From positions 1-9,422 of the forward strand of contig JAFAQO010000221.1 of assembly GCA_019246375.1 (NCBI GenBank): a stretch of DNA of 9,422 bases, given 5' to 3'. A program made the position numbers and the translations under genes. Positions 1 to 5,603 of this stretch are shown piece by piece; positions within the stretch are counted from its first letter, which is position 1, and the number at the start of each line of letters is the position of its first letter. The notes beneath the pieces were generated by a model that ran no database searches, was not told the DNA's origin, and saw nothing but the letters and a program-made list of their open reading frames with translations. The stretch is from Mycobacterium sp. GTDB lineage: Bacteria > Actinomycetota > Actinomycetes > Mycobacteriales > Mycobacteriaceae.

Positions 1-131
1 GCGCAGCTGTAGGTCATCGTCGGGTCCAGCCAGAGCCGGAAGAAATCGTTGGACAGGTCATAGTGTGACCGGATGTGGTCGACATTCGGCTTCAAGCCGG
101 TATTGGCTGACTGCTTAAACCCCTGCGTCAT
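1..131 (-). CDS. Cyclopropane/mycolic-acid methyltransferase (CmaA2/PcaA family), N-terminal fragment
   Basis: Only the first 43 residues are present; the gene runs off the left edge. It is the start of a SAM-dependent methyltransferase of the mycolic-acid cyclopropane synthase group, which modifies double bases of meromycolate chains while they are carried on AcpM. The visible signature is [20 protein letters not shown] followed by YSCA, the family's opening block (HYDxSxxFFxLxLDPxxTYSCA). The wording (LKP, RSHYD, SN, LWLDP, MTYSCA) is closer to my memory of CmaA2 than of PcaA, although this is the pcaA position in M. tuberculosis. The SAM-binding glycine loop lies outside the window, so the exact enzyme cannot be named. 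The ATG at 131 is preceded by AAGG (144-141) at about 9 bases. An 86-base gap separates it from the prenyltransferase upstream on the same strand. Confidence 0.88.
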   Translation of the reverse strand, partial: MTQGFKQSANTGLKPNVDHIRSHYDLSNDFFRLWLDPTMTYSC

Positions 132-136
132 AGCCG

Positions 137-154
137 CTGACCTTATCTGGTCAG
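137..154. promoter_or_regulatory. 6-bp inverted repeat over the methyltransferase ribosome binding site
   Basis: CTGACC (137-142) and GGTCAG (149-154) are a perfect inverted repeat with a 6-base spacer. On the minus strand the AAGG of the ribosome binding site falls at the edge of the repeat. It could be a protein-binding site or a small hairpin that limits translation. Short repeats like this also arise by chance. Confidence 0.3.
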
Positions 155-162
155 TTCGGTTC

Positions 163-199
163 GATCAATTATCCGCGCGGGTGGCGTCGGCATTGAAAA
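163..199 (-). promoter_or_regulatory. Candidate promoter for the methyltransferase gene
   Basis: On the minus strand a GATAAT hexamer (173-168) lies 18 bases downstream of a weak TTCAAT (197-192). This would put a transcription start near 161, about 30 bases before the ATG at 131. The gap (132-217) is unusually AT-rich for the window. The gene could also be transcribed by read-through from the prenyltransferase. This is inferred from pattern only. Confidence 0.3.
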
Positions 200-217
200 T
201 GCATGGTCATCACCTGT

Positions 218-1228
218 TTAGATCGCGTGTAACATGGCGCCGATTGCCAGACCCACAACCAGTAACGCACCGGCCTGCCGGACGTGCACCCACGCCAGCG
301 CGGCGTACCACAGCGGCCACACCGGAAATCGCGGCGGCGGCTCGTCGGGCGGCGGGCGGCGGAAATACGGCCAGACCTTCGCGAGCCGGGGCAGCGCGGC
401 CACGACCAGCAACGCTGGCCAGGGCATCGCCCTCACCGCCACCGCCGCGGCGACCAGCAGGTAGAAACCGACCATCATCGCCAGGGTCACTGCGCGGCCG
501 CGGGGCGCGCCGAAGATCACCGGCAGCGTCCTGATGCCGAGCGGCGCATCGTAGGGAATTTTGTCGATGTGCTTGCCCATCAGCACCGTCGTGCAGAGCA
601 GCCCGTAGGGGAGCGACGCTAAAACGACATCCCAGCCAACTGTGCCGACCGCGGAATAGTAGGTTCCGCACACCATCAATGGACCCCACACGACGAACAC
701 GTCGGGTTCGCCGAGGCCGCGCTTCTTCAGCCGCAGGGGTGGCGCCGTATAAGCGACGCTCAGCACGAATCCGGTGAGCGCGAAGGCCACCACGGGCCAG
801 CCGCGAGCCCACGTCAGCACCACCAAAATGGCCAGGTCGGCAAGATTGACCCCGACAATGGCCAGAATCAGCGTCTGGCGGCTGACCAGCCCGGACAACA
901 CCGGGTGCGGGGCATAAAGGGCACGCGGGTAGCTGGCGCTGTCCGTGCCGACTTGCGTGTCGTATAGATCATTCATCAAGTTGTTGGCGGTGTGCGCGAG
1001 CGTGATGCCCACAATGGCCAGCACCAGCCAGCGCCAATCCAGGCCAGGCTTTCCCACCGCGAGCAGTGCGGCGATTAGACCGGCGAACAGCGTCATCGGC
1101 AGGACCGCCGCGCGTATGACGACAATCCAACGCGTGACGGCGTCGATCCGTCCGTCAGGTGGCGGATTCGTGGTGCGCAGGGCGTACACCCACGACCTCA
1201 GCCGTGAGCGGGCTATCGCCTCAGGCAT
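218..1228 (-). CDS. UbiA-family membrane prenyltransferase (MenA-like)
   Basis: This predicted polytopic membrane enzyme (336 aa) transfers a polyprenyl chain from a diphosphate donor to an acceptor that cannot be read from the sequence. Two Asp motifs typical of UbiA enzymes are visible. The first is NNLMNDLYD at residues 82-90 with a further Asp at 96. The second is HIDKIPYD at residues 220-227. Between them, YTAPPLRLKKRGLGE (160-174) matches the cytoplasmic loop of MenA/UbiA proteins. Hydrophobic segments occur at about 35-58, 66-80, 118-138, 143-160, 178-196, 200-217, 247-265, 268-280 and 305-335. The usual mycobacterial MenA (Rv0534c) sits elsewhere, so this is probably an extra member of the family. 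It follows the TetR gene by 44 bases on the same strand, suggesting co-transcription. The start is uncertain: GAGGG abuts the ATG at 1228, too close for an ordinary ribosome binding site, so an internal GTG at residue 14 is possible. Confidence 0.85.
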   Translation of the reverse strand: MPEAIARSRLRSWVYALRTTNPPPDGRIDAVTRWIVVIRAAVLPMTLFAGLIAALLAVGKPGLDWRWLVLAIVGITLAHTANNLMNDLYDTQVGTDSASYPRALYAPHPVLSGLVSRQTLILAIVGVNLADLAILVVLTWARGWPVVAFALTGFVLSVAYTAPPLRLKKRGLGEPDVFVVWGPLMVCGTYYSAVGTVGWDVVLASLPYGLLCTTVLMGKHIDKIPYDAPLGIRTLPVIFGAPRGRAVTLAMMVGFYLLVAAAVAVRAMPWPALLVVAALPRLAKVWPYFRRPPPDEPPPRFPVWPLWYAALAWVHVRQAGALLVVGLAIGAMLHAI

Positions 1229-1272
1229 CCCTCAAGGGTAGGACGGGGGCGTGTGCCGGCGACCCGGACTCG

Positions 1273-1977
1273 TCAAGCGAGTTCTCGCGGCGGCACGATC
1301 GGCGACGGGTGCGGCTGCGCGTTGAATTTCTCCAGCGAGCCGCCGGCTTCGACGATCCCGCACACGGCGCTCCAGCTCAGCATGGTGAGGTAGTCGATCA
1401 GCTCGTCGGTGCTCATCCGAGGATCAGACATCCAGGAGTGCGTGGCCAGCTGCACACCACCGACAATCATGTAGGCCCACGGTTCGACGCCGCCGGTGTC
1501 CATCCCGACTTCCTGCATGCGGCGGCGTAGCATCACCGACAGCATCCGGGCGATGATTCGCTCGGAGTCGGCGATGACTTTGCTCTTGCTTGGCGAACTG
1601 TTGGCCATCACGAACCGATATGGCTCCGGTTCGGCGGCAACGGTTTCGACGTACACCCGGATGATTTCGCGGGTCAGCTCGAAGCCGTCCATGTTGGACG
1701 ACAGTGCGGCGGCCATGTTGGGGATCAGCGTGGTCTGGGCGAAGCGCATCATCACGGCGCTGGTCAGATCGTTCTTGTCGACGAAATAGCGGTAGAGCAC
1801 CGTCTTGGAGACGCCGATCTCGGCGGCGATCTCATCCATGCTCAGGAAGCGGCCGTGCCGGCGAATTGCCTCGATAGTGCCGTCGATCAGCTCGTTGCGG
1901 CGCTCCACCTTGTGTCGGTGCCAGCGCCTCTTCCGCCCATCAGTCTTCACGGTTGCAACCGCGACATGCTCTGCCAC
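1273..1977 (-). CDS. madR: TetR-family regulator, MadR (Rv0472c) orthologue
   Basis: DNA-binding repressor of the TetR family, 234 aa from a GTG at 1977. The N-terminus is basic (GRKRRWHRHKVERR). The helix-turn-helix is MDEIAAEIGVSKTVLYRYF with DKNDL after it (about residues 47-71), the classic TetR recognition helix. The remaining 160 residues form the all-helical ligand and dimer domain. By locus and length it matches Rv0472c. I recall Rv0472c being described as MadR, an acyl-CoA-sensing repressor of the mycolic-acid desaturases desA1/desA2; that role is from the literature, not visible here. The frame stays open to 2199, but the added 74 residues look non-coding. The GTG at 1977 has GGGA 10 bases upstream and a TACTAT -10-like hexamer at 2015-2010. 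The genes downstream on the same strand are lipid-related, fitting an envelope-lipid regulator. Confidence 0.82.
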   Translation of the reverse strand: MAEHVAVATVKTDGRKRRWHRHKVERRNELIDGTIEAIRRHGRFLSMDEIAAEIGVSKTVLYRYFVDKNDLTSAVMMRFAQTTLIPNMAAALSSNMDGFELTREIIRVYVETVAAEPEPYRFVMANSSPSKSKVIADSERIIARMLSVMLRRRMQEVGMDTGGVEPWAYMIVGGVQLATHSWMSDPRMSTDELIDYLTMLSWSAVCGIVEAGGSLEKFNAQPHPSPIVPPRELA

Positions 1978-2009
1978 TATCGCCGATTCCCATTCCTTCG
2001 GTGACCCCG

Positions 2010-2015
2010 ATAGTA
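2010..2015 (-). promoter_or_regulatory. madR: Candidate -10 element of the TetR gene
   Basis: TACTAT on the minus strand fits the mycobacterial TANNNT -10 consensus. It would start RNA near 2003, giving a leader of about 25 bases before the GTG at 1977. No good -35 hexamer is seen (CGAAAC at the expected spacing), which is common for mycobacterial promoters. Confidence 0.4.
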
Positions 2016-2056
2016 CGGCCTTGCTAGGTCCCGTTTCGCCCTTCGCCGGTGGCGCG

Positions 2057-2067
2057 GTTACAGTAAC
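2057..2067. promoter_or_regulatory. Candidate TetR/MadR operator (11-bp palindrome)
   Basis: GTTAC-A-GTAAC is a perfect palindrome with one central base in the divergent region between the TetR gene and the DUF445 gene. TetR proteins usually bind such palindromes near their own gene. It lies about 40 bp upstream of the candidate TetR -10 element and about 150 bp from the DUF445 start, so autoregulation or control of both directions is possible. Binding is inferred. Confidence 0.45.
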
Positions 2068-2140
2068 TTCGTTCTGATCGCCCGCTCCGCCCCGGGCCGT
2101 GGTGACTCGCCTCCGCGCCGTCCCCTTGCAAGCTGGGATG

Positions 2141-2165
2141 CCCCCGTGCGGCTGGGGGTACCCCC
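2141..2165. repeat. GC-rich fold-back element with GGGGGTACCCCC palindrome
   Basis: CCCCC (2141-2145), GGGGG (2154-2158) and CCCCC (2161-2165) are arranged so that the middle G-run can pair with either C-run. The right pair forms the 12-bp palindrome GGGGGTACCCCC. Directly after it, at 2166-2191, comes the sequence shared with 6296-6326. The element occupies the untranslated region just before the DUF445 start. It may be part of a dispersed mycobacterial intergenic repeat, but that is an impression. Confidence 0.5.
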
Positions 2166-2191
2166 GGCTCGGGCCCGCATCGTCGTCGAGC
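2166..2191. repeat. Intergenic repeat, copy 1
   Basis: GGCTC, one spacer base, then GGCCCGCATCGTCG and TCGAGC. Bases 2172-2191 match 6307-6326 at 19 of 20 positions. GCTC (2167-2170) and GAGC (2188-2191) form short inverted ends in both copies. Both copies lie between genes. Function is unknown; see the second copy. Confidence 0.5.
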
Positions 2192-2216
2192 TGGCTCACC
2201 GATAGCGGATGATGGT

Positions 2217-3593
2217 GTGGTGGCCCTTCAACTCAATCACCGGCGACCCGATCCGGCGAGCTTGCCGGCGCCTCAGCCGGGCATGACGCCGGTGCGGGCG
2301 CGCACCGCTGCTTCCTTCGCGCAGTCGTTTGTCGCGGCCGATCCCGAAGCCGACGCCGAGCGGCGCCGGGCCCTGCGGCGGATGAAGGTGGTGGCGCTGA
2401 GTTTTCTGCTCGGCGCCAGCGCGGTATTCCTGGGCTGCCGCTGGGCGCAGGCCGCCGGCATCGCCCCCGCGTGGGTTGGCTATGTCGCTGCGGCCGCGGA
2501 GGCCGGCATGGTTGGCGCGCTGGCGGACTGGTTTGCCGTCACCGCGTTGTTCAAGCATCCGCTCGGCATCCCTATCCCGCACACCGCGATCATCAAGCGC
2601 AAGAAGGATCAGCTCGGCGAGGGCCTGGGCACGTTCGTGCGGGAGAACTTCCTGGCCCCGCCCGTCGTGGAGACCAAGATCCGGGACGCCCAGGTGGCCG
2701 GCCGATTGGGCAAGTGGCTCTCGGAGGCGTCCCATGCTCAGCGGGTGGCCGCCGAGACGTCGACCGTGCTGCGGGTGCTGGTGGAACTGCTGCGCGACGA
2801 AGACGTCCAGCACGTCATCGACCGCATGATCGTGCGACGCATCGCCGAACCGCAATGGGGTCCGCCGGTCGGCCGGGTGCTGGCGACCCTGCTGTCGGAG
2901 AACCGGCAAGAAGCCCTGATCCAGCTACTTGCCGACCGGGCGTTCCAGTGGTCGCTGAACGCCGGCGAGATCATTCAACGGGTGGTCGAGTGCGACTCAC
3001 CGAGCTGGTCGCCGCGATTCATCGACCATCTGGTCGGGGACCGCATTCACCGCGAGCTGATGGACTTCACCGACAAGGTGCGCCGCAACCCGGACCATGA
3101 ACTGCGCCGGTCGGCGACCCGCTTCCTGTTCGAGTTCGCCGACGACTTGCAGCACGATCCGGCCACCATCGCTCGCGCCGAAGCGGTCAAGGAGCAGCTG
3201 TTGGCGCGCGACGAGATCACCAACGCCGCCGCAACAGCTTGGAGGACGCTGAAGCGGTTGGTGCTCGAGGGGGTCGACGACCCGTCCAGCGCGCTGCGCA
3301 CCCGTATCGCCGATTCGGTGGTGCGCATCGGCGAATCGCTGCGCGACGACGCCGAGCTGCGGGACAAGGTGGACAACTGGATCGTGCGCGCCGCTCAGCA
3401 TCTGGTGTCGCAGTACGGGGTGGAGATCACCGCCATCATCACCGATACAATCGAGCGCTGGGACGCCGAGGAGGCCAGCCGCCGCATCGAATTGCATGTC
3501 GGCCGCGACCTGCAATTCATCCGGATCAATGGCACAGTGGTGGGGGCGTTGGCCGGGCTGGCGATTTACGCGATCGCCCAGCTAATGTTTTGA
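2217..3593 (+). CDS. DUF445 membrane-anchored protein (Rv0473-like)
   Basis: Conserved envelope protein of unknown function, 458 aa from a GTG at 2217, close to the usual length of Rv0473 as I recall it. A hydrophobic segment spans about 58-76. A second, weaker one at 86-104 leads into the DUF445 signature GALADWFAVTALFKHPLGIP (100-119), then IPHTAIIKRKKDQLGEGLGT and FVRENFL. The long middle (about 150-435) is helical, charged and without motifs I know. A C-terminal membrane segment (about 439-458) ends the protein, so both ends are probably anchored in the inner membrane. The GTG start lacks a good ribosome binding site. TAGCGG at 2203-2208 could be a poor -10 for a leaderless transcript. 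An ATG at 2283 (residue 23) is the alternative start, also without a clear site. It is divergent from the TetR gene. Confidence 0.85.
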   Translation: MVALQLNHRRPDPASLPAPQPGMTPVRARTAASFAQSFVAADPEADAERRRALRRMKVVALSFLLGASAVFLGCRWAQAAGIAPAWVGYVAAAAEAGMVGALADWFAVTALFKHPLGIPIPHTAIIKRKKDQLGEGLGTFVRENFLAPPVVETKIRDAQVAGRLGKWLSEASHAQRVAAETSTVLRVLVELLRDEDVQHVIDRMIVRRIAEPQWGPPVGRVLATLLSENRQEALIQLLADRAFQWSLNAGEIIQRVVECDSPSWSPRFIDHLVGDRIHRELMDFTDKVRRNPDHELRRSATRFLFEFADDLQHDPATIARAEAVKEQLLARDEITNAAATAWRTLKRLVLEGVDDPSSALRTRIADSVVRIGESLRDDAELRDKVDNWIVRAAQHLVSQYGVEITAIITDTIERWDAEEASRRIELHVGRDLQFIRINGTVVGALAGLAIYAIAQLMF

Positions 3594-3609
3594 GTTGTGC
3601 TAACAGCGC

Positions 3610-3638
3610 TTGCAAAAGCTAGCAGTAGGTCATACTGT
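3610..3638 (+). promoter_or_regulatory. Promoter of the XRE regulator gene
   Basis: TTGCAA (3610-3615) and TACTGT (3633-3638) are separated by 17 bases. Both fit the housekeeping sigma consensus (TTGACA and TANNNT). Transcription would begin near 3645, giving a leader of about 32 bases that includes the GGGAG ribosome binding site at 3667-3671. This is the best-formed promoter in the window. Confidence 0.6.
3623..3637. promoter_or_regulatory. Candidate XRE operator overlapping the -10
   Basis: CAGTA (3623-3627) and TACTG (3633-3637) are perfect inverted half-sites around 5 bases, and the right half lies inside the -10 hexamer. GCAA (3612-3615) and TTGC (3640-3643) add a second flanking inverted pair. 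A dimeric XRE repressor bound here would block RNA polymerase, so autoregulation is a natural reading. It is not proven by the sequence. Confidence 0.45.
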
Positions 3639-3676
3639 GTTGCGAGCACCGACCAGCCGACTTACCGGGAGTCGCA

Positions 3677-4069
3677 ATGCCGCAGGAGGAGAAGCTTGCC
3701 GCAGTAGTTTCCACCGCTGCGTCCGATATCGGAAGTTTCATTAGGTCGCAGCGCGAAGCGGCGCAGGTGTCGGTGCGGCAATTAGCGGAAAAGGCAGGTG
3801 TGAGCAACCCTTATCTCAGTCAGATTGAGCGCGGATTGCGGAAACCGTCTGCGGATGTGCTCAACCAGATCGCGAAAGCGCTGCGGGTTTCGGCAGAAGT
3901 CCTCTATGTGCAGGCCGGGATTCTCGAGCCCAGTGAGACCAGCGAGGTGCGGGACGCAATCGTCACCGACACGGCGATCACCGAGCGGCAGAAGCAGGTT
4001 CTGCTCGATATCTATACGTCGTTCGTCCAGCAAAATGAAGCTGCCCGTGCGGAGACGACGCCTGTCTGA
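3677..4069 (+). CDS. XRE-family transcriptional regulator (Rv0474-like)
   Basis: Small cytoplasmic DNA-binding protein of 130 aa. The HTH_3/XRE domain covers about residues 20-75, with [19 protein letters not shown] (35-53) as helix-turn-helix and [14 protein letters not shown] (56-69) as the following helices. The C-terminal 55 residues are helical and acidic, perhaps for dimerisation. The ATG at 3677 has GGGAG five bases upstream, which fixes the start. It sits alone between the DUF445 gene and hbhA with its own promoter. I recall a report that the M. tuberculosis homologue Rv0474 responds to copper and represses rpoB. No Cys or His metal cluster is visible here (no Cys at all), so metal sensing would need another ligand set. 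Its position next to hbhA makes hbhA a candidate target; this is inference. Confidence 0.88.
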   Translation: MPQEEKLAAVVSTAASDIGSFIRSQREAAQVSVRQLAEKAGVSNPYLSQIERGLRKPSADVLNQIAKALRVSAEVLYVQAGILEPSETSEVRDAIVTDTAITERQKQVLLDIYTSFVQQNEAARAETTPV

Positions 4070-4078
4070 CGTCCGACC

Positions 4079-4096
4079 GGTGGTTTATTAACCGCC
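4079..4096. promoter_or_regulatory. Inverted repeat upstream of hbhA
   Basis: GGTGGTT (4079-4085) and AACCGCC (4090-4096) form 7-bp arms with one mismatch around TATT. It lies 10 bases after the XRE stop and about 57 bases before the hbhA start. It could be an operator for hbhA or a weak terminator of the XRE gene, though no T-run follows. I see no convincing -10/-35 pair for hbhA. Confidence 0.3.
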
Positions 4097-4152
4097 GAAC
4101 AACCTATCCGATCCGTGAAACGATTTATGGACCGAACATGAAAGGAAACACT

Positions 4153-4773
4153 ATGGCCGACAATCCGACCATTGACGACCTGAGGGCCCCCTTGCTCGCG
4201 GCGCTGGGTGCGGCCGACCTGGCCCTGGCCACCGTCAACGACCTGCTCGCTGAATTGCGCGATCGCGCGGGGGGGACCCGCAGCGACACGCGCAGCCGGG
4301 TCGAGGAGAGCCGGGCCCGCCTGACGAAGTTGCAGGAGGATCTGCCGGCGCAGCTGCGCGAGCTGCGCGTGCGATTTACCCCCGAGGAGCTGCGCTCAGC
4401 CGCCGAGGGCTATCTCGATGCGGCGACCAACCGGTACAACGAGCTGGTCGAGCGCGGCGAGGCTGCCCTCGAGCGGCTGCGCAGCCAGCAGGGCTTCGAG
4501 GACGTGTCGGCGCGTGCCCGCGAAGGCGTCGACCAAGCCGTCGAGTTGACTCAGGAAGCGCTAGGCTCCGTCTCCGAGCGGACCCGCGCTGTCGGTGAGC
4601 GTGCGGCCAAGCTGGTCGGCATCGACCTGCCCAAGAAGGCTCCGGCCAAGAAGTCAACGCAGAAGAAGGCGCCGGCCAAGAAGGCTGCCGCGAAGAAGAC
4701 GCCGGTCAAGCAGGCTGCTGCCAAGAAGGCGCCGGCAAAGAAGGCTCCCGCCAAGAAGGTCACCCAGAAGTAG
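4153..4773 (+). CDS. hbhA: Heparin-binding hemagglutinin adhesin HBHA
   Basis: Surface-exposed mycobacterial adhesin that binds heparan sulfate on host cells and promotes dissemination from the lung. It has 206 aa against 199 in M. tuberculosis as I recall it. Residues 1-24 (with [18 protein letters not shown] at 12-29) are the family's hydrophobic start. Residues about 25-155 form the long coiled coil ([19 protein letters not shown] at 47-65, [18 protein letters not shown] at 96-113). The tail (161-206) holds 18 Lys in 46 residues as nine KKxxx pentads plus a last Lys. This is the heparin-binding and Lys-methylation region. The ATG at 4153 is chosen over one at 4138 because AAAGGAAA (4141-4148) lies just upstream of it and the protein then begins MADN, like MAEN in M. 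tuberculosis. There is no signal peptide, as usual for HBHA. A strong hairpin follows the gene. Confidence 0.96.
   Translation: MADNPTIDDLRAPLLAALGAADLALATVNDLLAELRDRAGGTRSDTRSRVEESRARLTKLQEDLPAQLRELRVRFTPEELRSAAEGYLDAATNRYNELVERGEAALERLRSQQGFEDVSARAREGVDQAVELTQEALGSVSERTRAVGERAAKLVGIDLPKKAPAKKSTQKKAPAKKAAAKKTPVKQAAAKKAPAKKAPAKKVTQK
4633..4770 (+). repeat. hbhA: 15-bp tandem repeats encoding KKxxx pentads of HBHA
   Basis: Nine consecutive 15-base units encode [40 protein letters not shown] and KKVTQ, and a terminal Lys. One unit has KQ in place of KK. The regular unit makes copy-number change by slippage or recombination plausible. Confidence 0.8.
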
Positions 4774-4813
4774 TCCGGTGCCGGGCCCGGTTGGGTACCC
4801 GGACCAGCCACAT

Positions 4814-4850
4814 TCGACTCCGAGTTGCCCGGCGGGCAACTCGGAGTCGA
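4814..4850 (+). terminator. Strong intrinsic hairpin after hbhA
   Basis: A perfect 17-bp stem (4814-4830 with 4834-4850) closes on a 3-base GGC loop 40 bases after the hbhA stop. It is followed by CGTTTA and so lacks a long T-run. Mycobacterial terminators often have such T-poor hairpins. It separates hbhA from the leaderless gene starting at 4883. A smaller CCGGG/CCCGG pair (4781-4785, 4798-4802) precedes it. Confidence 0.75.
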
Positions 4851-4870
4851 CGTTTAGGCCGCAGCCCGCC

Positions 4871-4876
4871 TACGCT
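4871..4876 (+). promoter_or_regulatory. -10 element for a leaderless transcript
   Basis: TACGCT fits TANNNT and ends six bases before the GTG at 4883, so RNA would start at or next to the start codon. No ribosome binding site is present in front of the GTG, which supports a leaderless message. The 3' side of the hbhA terminator lies 20 bases upstream, so the -35 region overlaps its flank. Confidence 0.55.
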
Positions 4877-4882
4877 TACGGC

Positions 4883-5167
4883 GTGAGCCTTGTGTTTACC
4901 GTCCTCTACGTCTTACAGGTCGCCGTCGCGGTGGTGACGCTGTACGCGCTCGTACACGCGGCGATGCAGCGACCTGACGCTTACACCGCGGCCGAAAAGC
5001 TCACCAAGCCGGCATGGCTGGGAATCTTGGGCGTGAGCCTTGCGCTGGTTTCAATCCTCAGCTTCATTTTCGGTGTACTGGGCGTAGTGATCGCTGCCTG
5101 CGCGGCGGGTATCTACCTGGTCGACGTGCGCCCCAAACTTCTTGAGATTCAAGGCAAGTCGCGCTAG
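4883..5167 (+). CDS. DUF2516 small membrane protein (Rv0476-like)
   Basis: Predicted inner-membrane protein of 94 aa with unknown function. Membrane segments lie at about residues 3-26 and 46-80; the second is long enough for two passes with a turn near 63. A short polar stretch (27-43, [17 protein letters not shown]) lies between them, and the C-terminus is basic ([12 protein letters not shown]). The frame is open far upstream through hbhA, but only the part from the GTG at 4883 is hydrophobic and family-like, and the -10 element fits this start. It precedes the exported DUF2599 protein by four bases, so the two are almost certainly co-transcribed. Confidence 0.85.
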   Translation: MSLVFTVLYVLQVAVAVVTLYALVHAAMQRPDAYTAAEKLTKPAWLGILGVSLALVSILSFIFGVLGVVIAACAAGIYLVDVRPKLLEIQGKSR

Positions 5168-5171
5168 CGGT

Positions 5172-5603
5172 ATGCGAGCGCTGATCACCGTCCTGGCGAC
5201 GGTGATCGTCTCGTTGCTGGCCGCCGCGTCCGCGTCGGCGGATCCGGGGACCGGAGTATCAACCGATCCGCCGTATTCACCGCCGTTTGTCGACCACACC
5301 GAATGGGTGCACTGGGACCAGGGGCTCAGCTTGCGGGTCTACCCGACGCTATCGGGACGCGCGGCGGCCAGAGAGTCGGGCAGCGACGCCGACGGGAACG
5401 AGGCCTGGACCGAGGTGCTTGCGCGCTCTCCCGACGCCGACACCGCCGGCATGCGCGCGCAGTTCCTTTGCCACTGGAAACTGGCCGAGGTCGCACAGCC
5501 GGGCAAGGTCAGCTGGAACCTTGAACCCTGGCGACCGGTCGTCGACGACACCACGATGATCAGCACCGGCTGCAATCCCGGCGGCGCCGAAGAGCCGTTT
5601 TGA
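5172..5603 (+). CDS. Exported DUF2599 protein (Rv0477-like)
   Basis: Small secreted or periplasmic protein of unknown function, 143 aa. A signal peptide is clear: [20 protein letters not shown] then ASA, with cleavage probable after Ala23. The mature part begins with a Pro-rich stretch (24-40) and continues as a DUF2599 domain (about 45-135) with [30 protein letters not shown] and [11 protein letters not shown] as landmarks. Cys100 and Cys134 are the only cysteines and may form a disulfide after export. The ATG at 5172 is preferred to one at 5142 because the signal peptide starts there. Its stop shares a base with the deoC start, so translation is probably coupled. A link to deoxyribose metabolism is not apparent. 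Confidence 0.85.
   Translation: MRALITVLATVIVSLLAAASASADPGTGVSTDPPYSPPFVDHTEWVHWDQGLSLRVYPTLSGRAAARESGSDADGNEAWTEVLARSPDADTAGMRAQFLCHWKLAEVAQPGKVSWNLEPWRPVVDDTTMISTGCNPGGAEEPF

Noticed and set aside
73..534. Plus-strand frame of 153 residues
   Set aside because: It is antisense to the methyltransferase start and the prenyltransferase, rich in Arg/Pro/Ala, and has no motif.
1978..2199. 74-residue N-terminal extension of the TetR regulator (open to an ATG at 2199)
   Set aside because: The extra residues are Gly/Pro/Ala-rich with no family similarity, and they run through the candidate operator and the fold-back repeat. The GTG at 1977 gives the expected 234 aa and has a -10 element upstream.
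2471..3100. Long Gly/Arg-rich frame inside the DUF445 gene, and similar long frames antisense to it
   Set aside because: High GC leaves many alternate frames open. The DUF445 frame holds the signature GALADWFAVTALFKHPLG and the membrane segments.
4138..4152. Five extra residues (MKGNT) at the start of HBHA
   Set aside because: The AAAGGAAA ribosome site lies inside this stretch and serves the ATG at 4153, which gives the family N-terminus.
4781..4802. Second terminator between hbhA and the main hairpin (CCGGG/CCCGG)
   Set aside because: The stem is only five base pairs and much weaker than the 17-bp hairpin next to it, so it is not listed separately.
4595..4882. Arg-rich upstream part of the frame containing the DUF2516 gene
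   Set aside because: It is the out-of-frame reading of the hbhA Lys tail and the terminator; only the part from 4883 resembles a protein.
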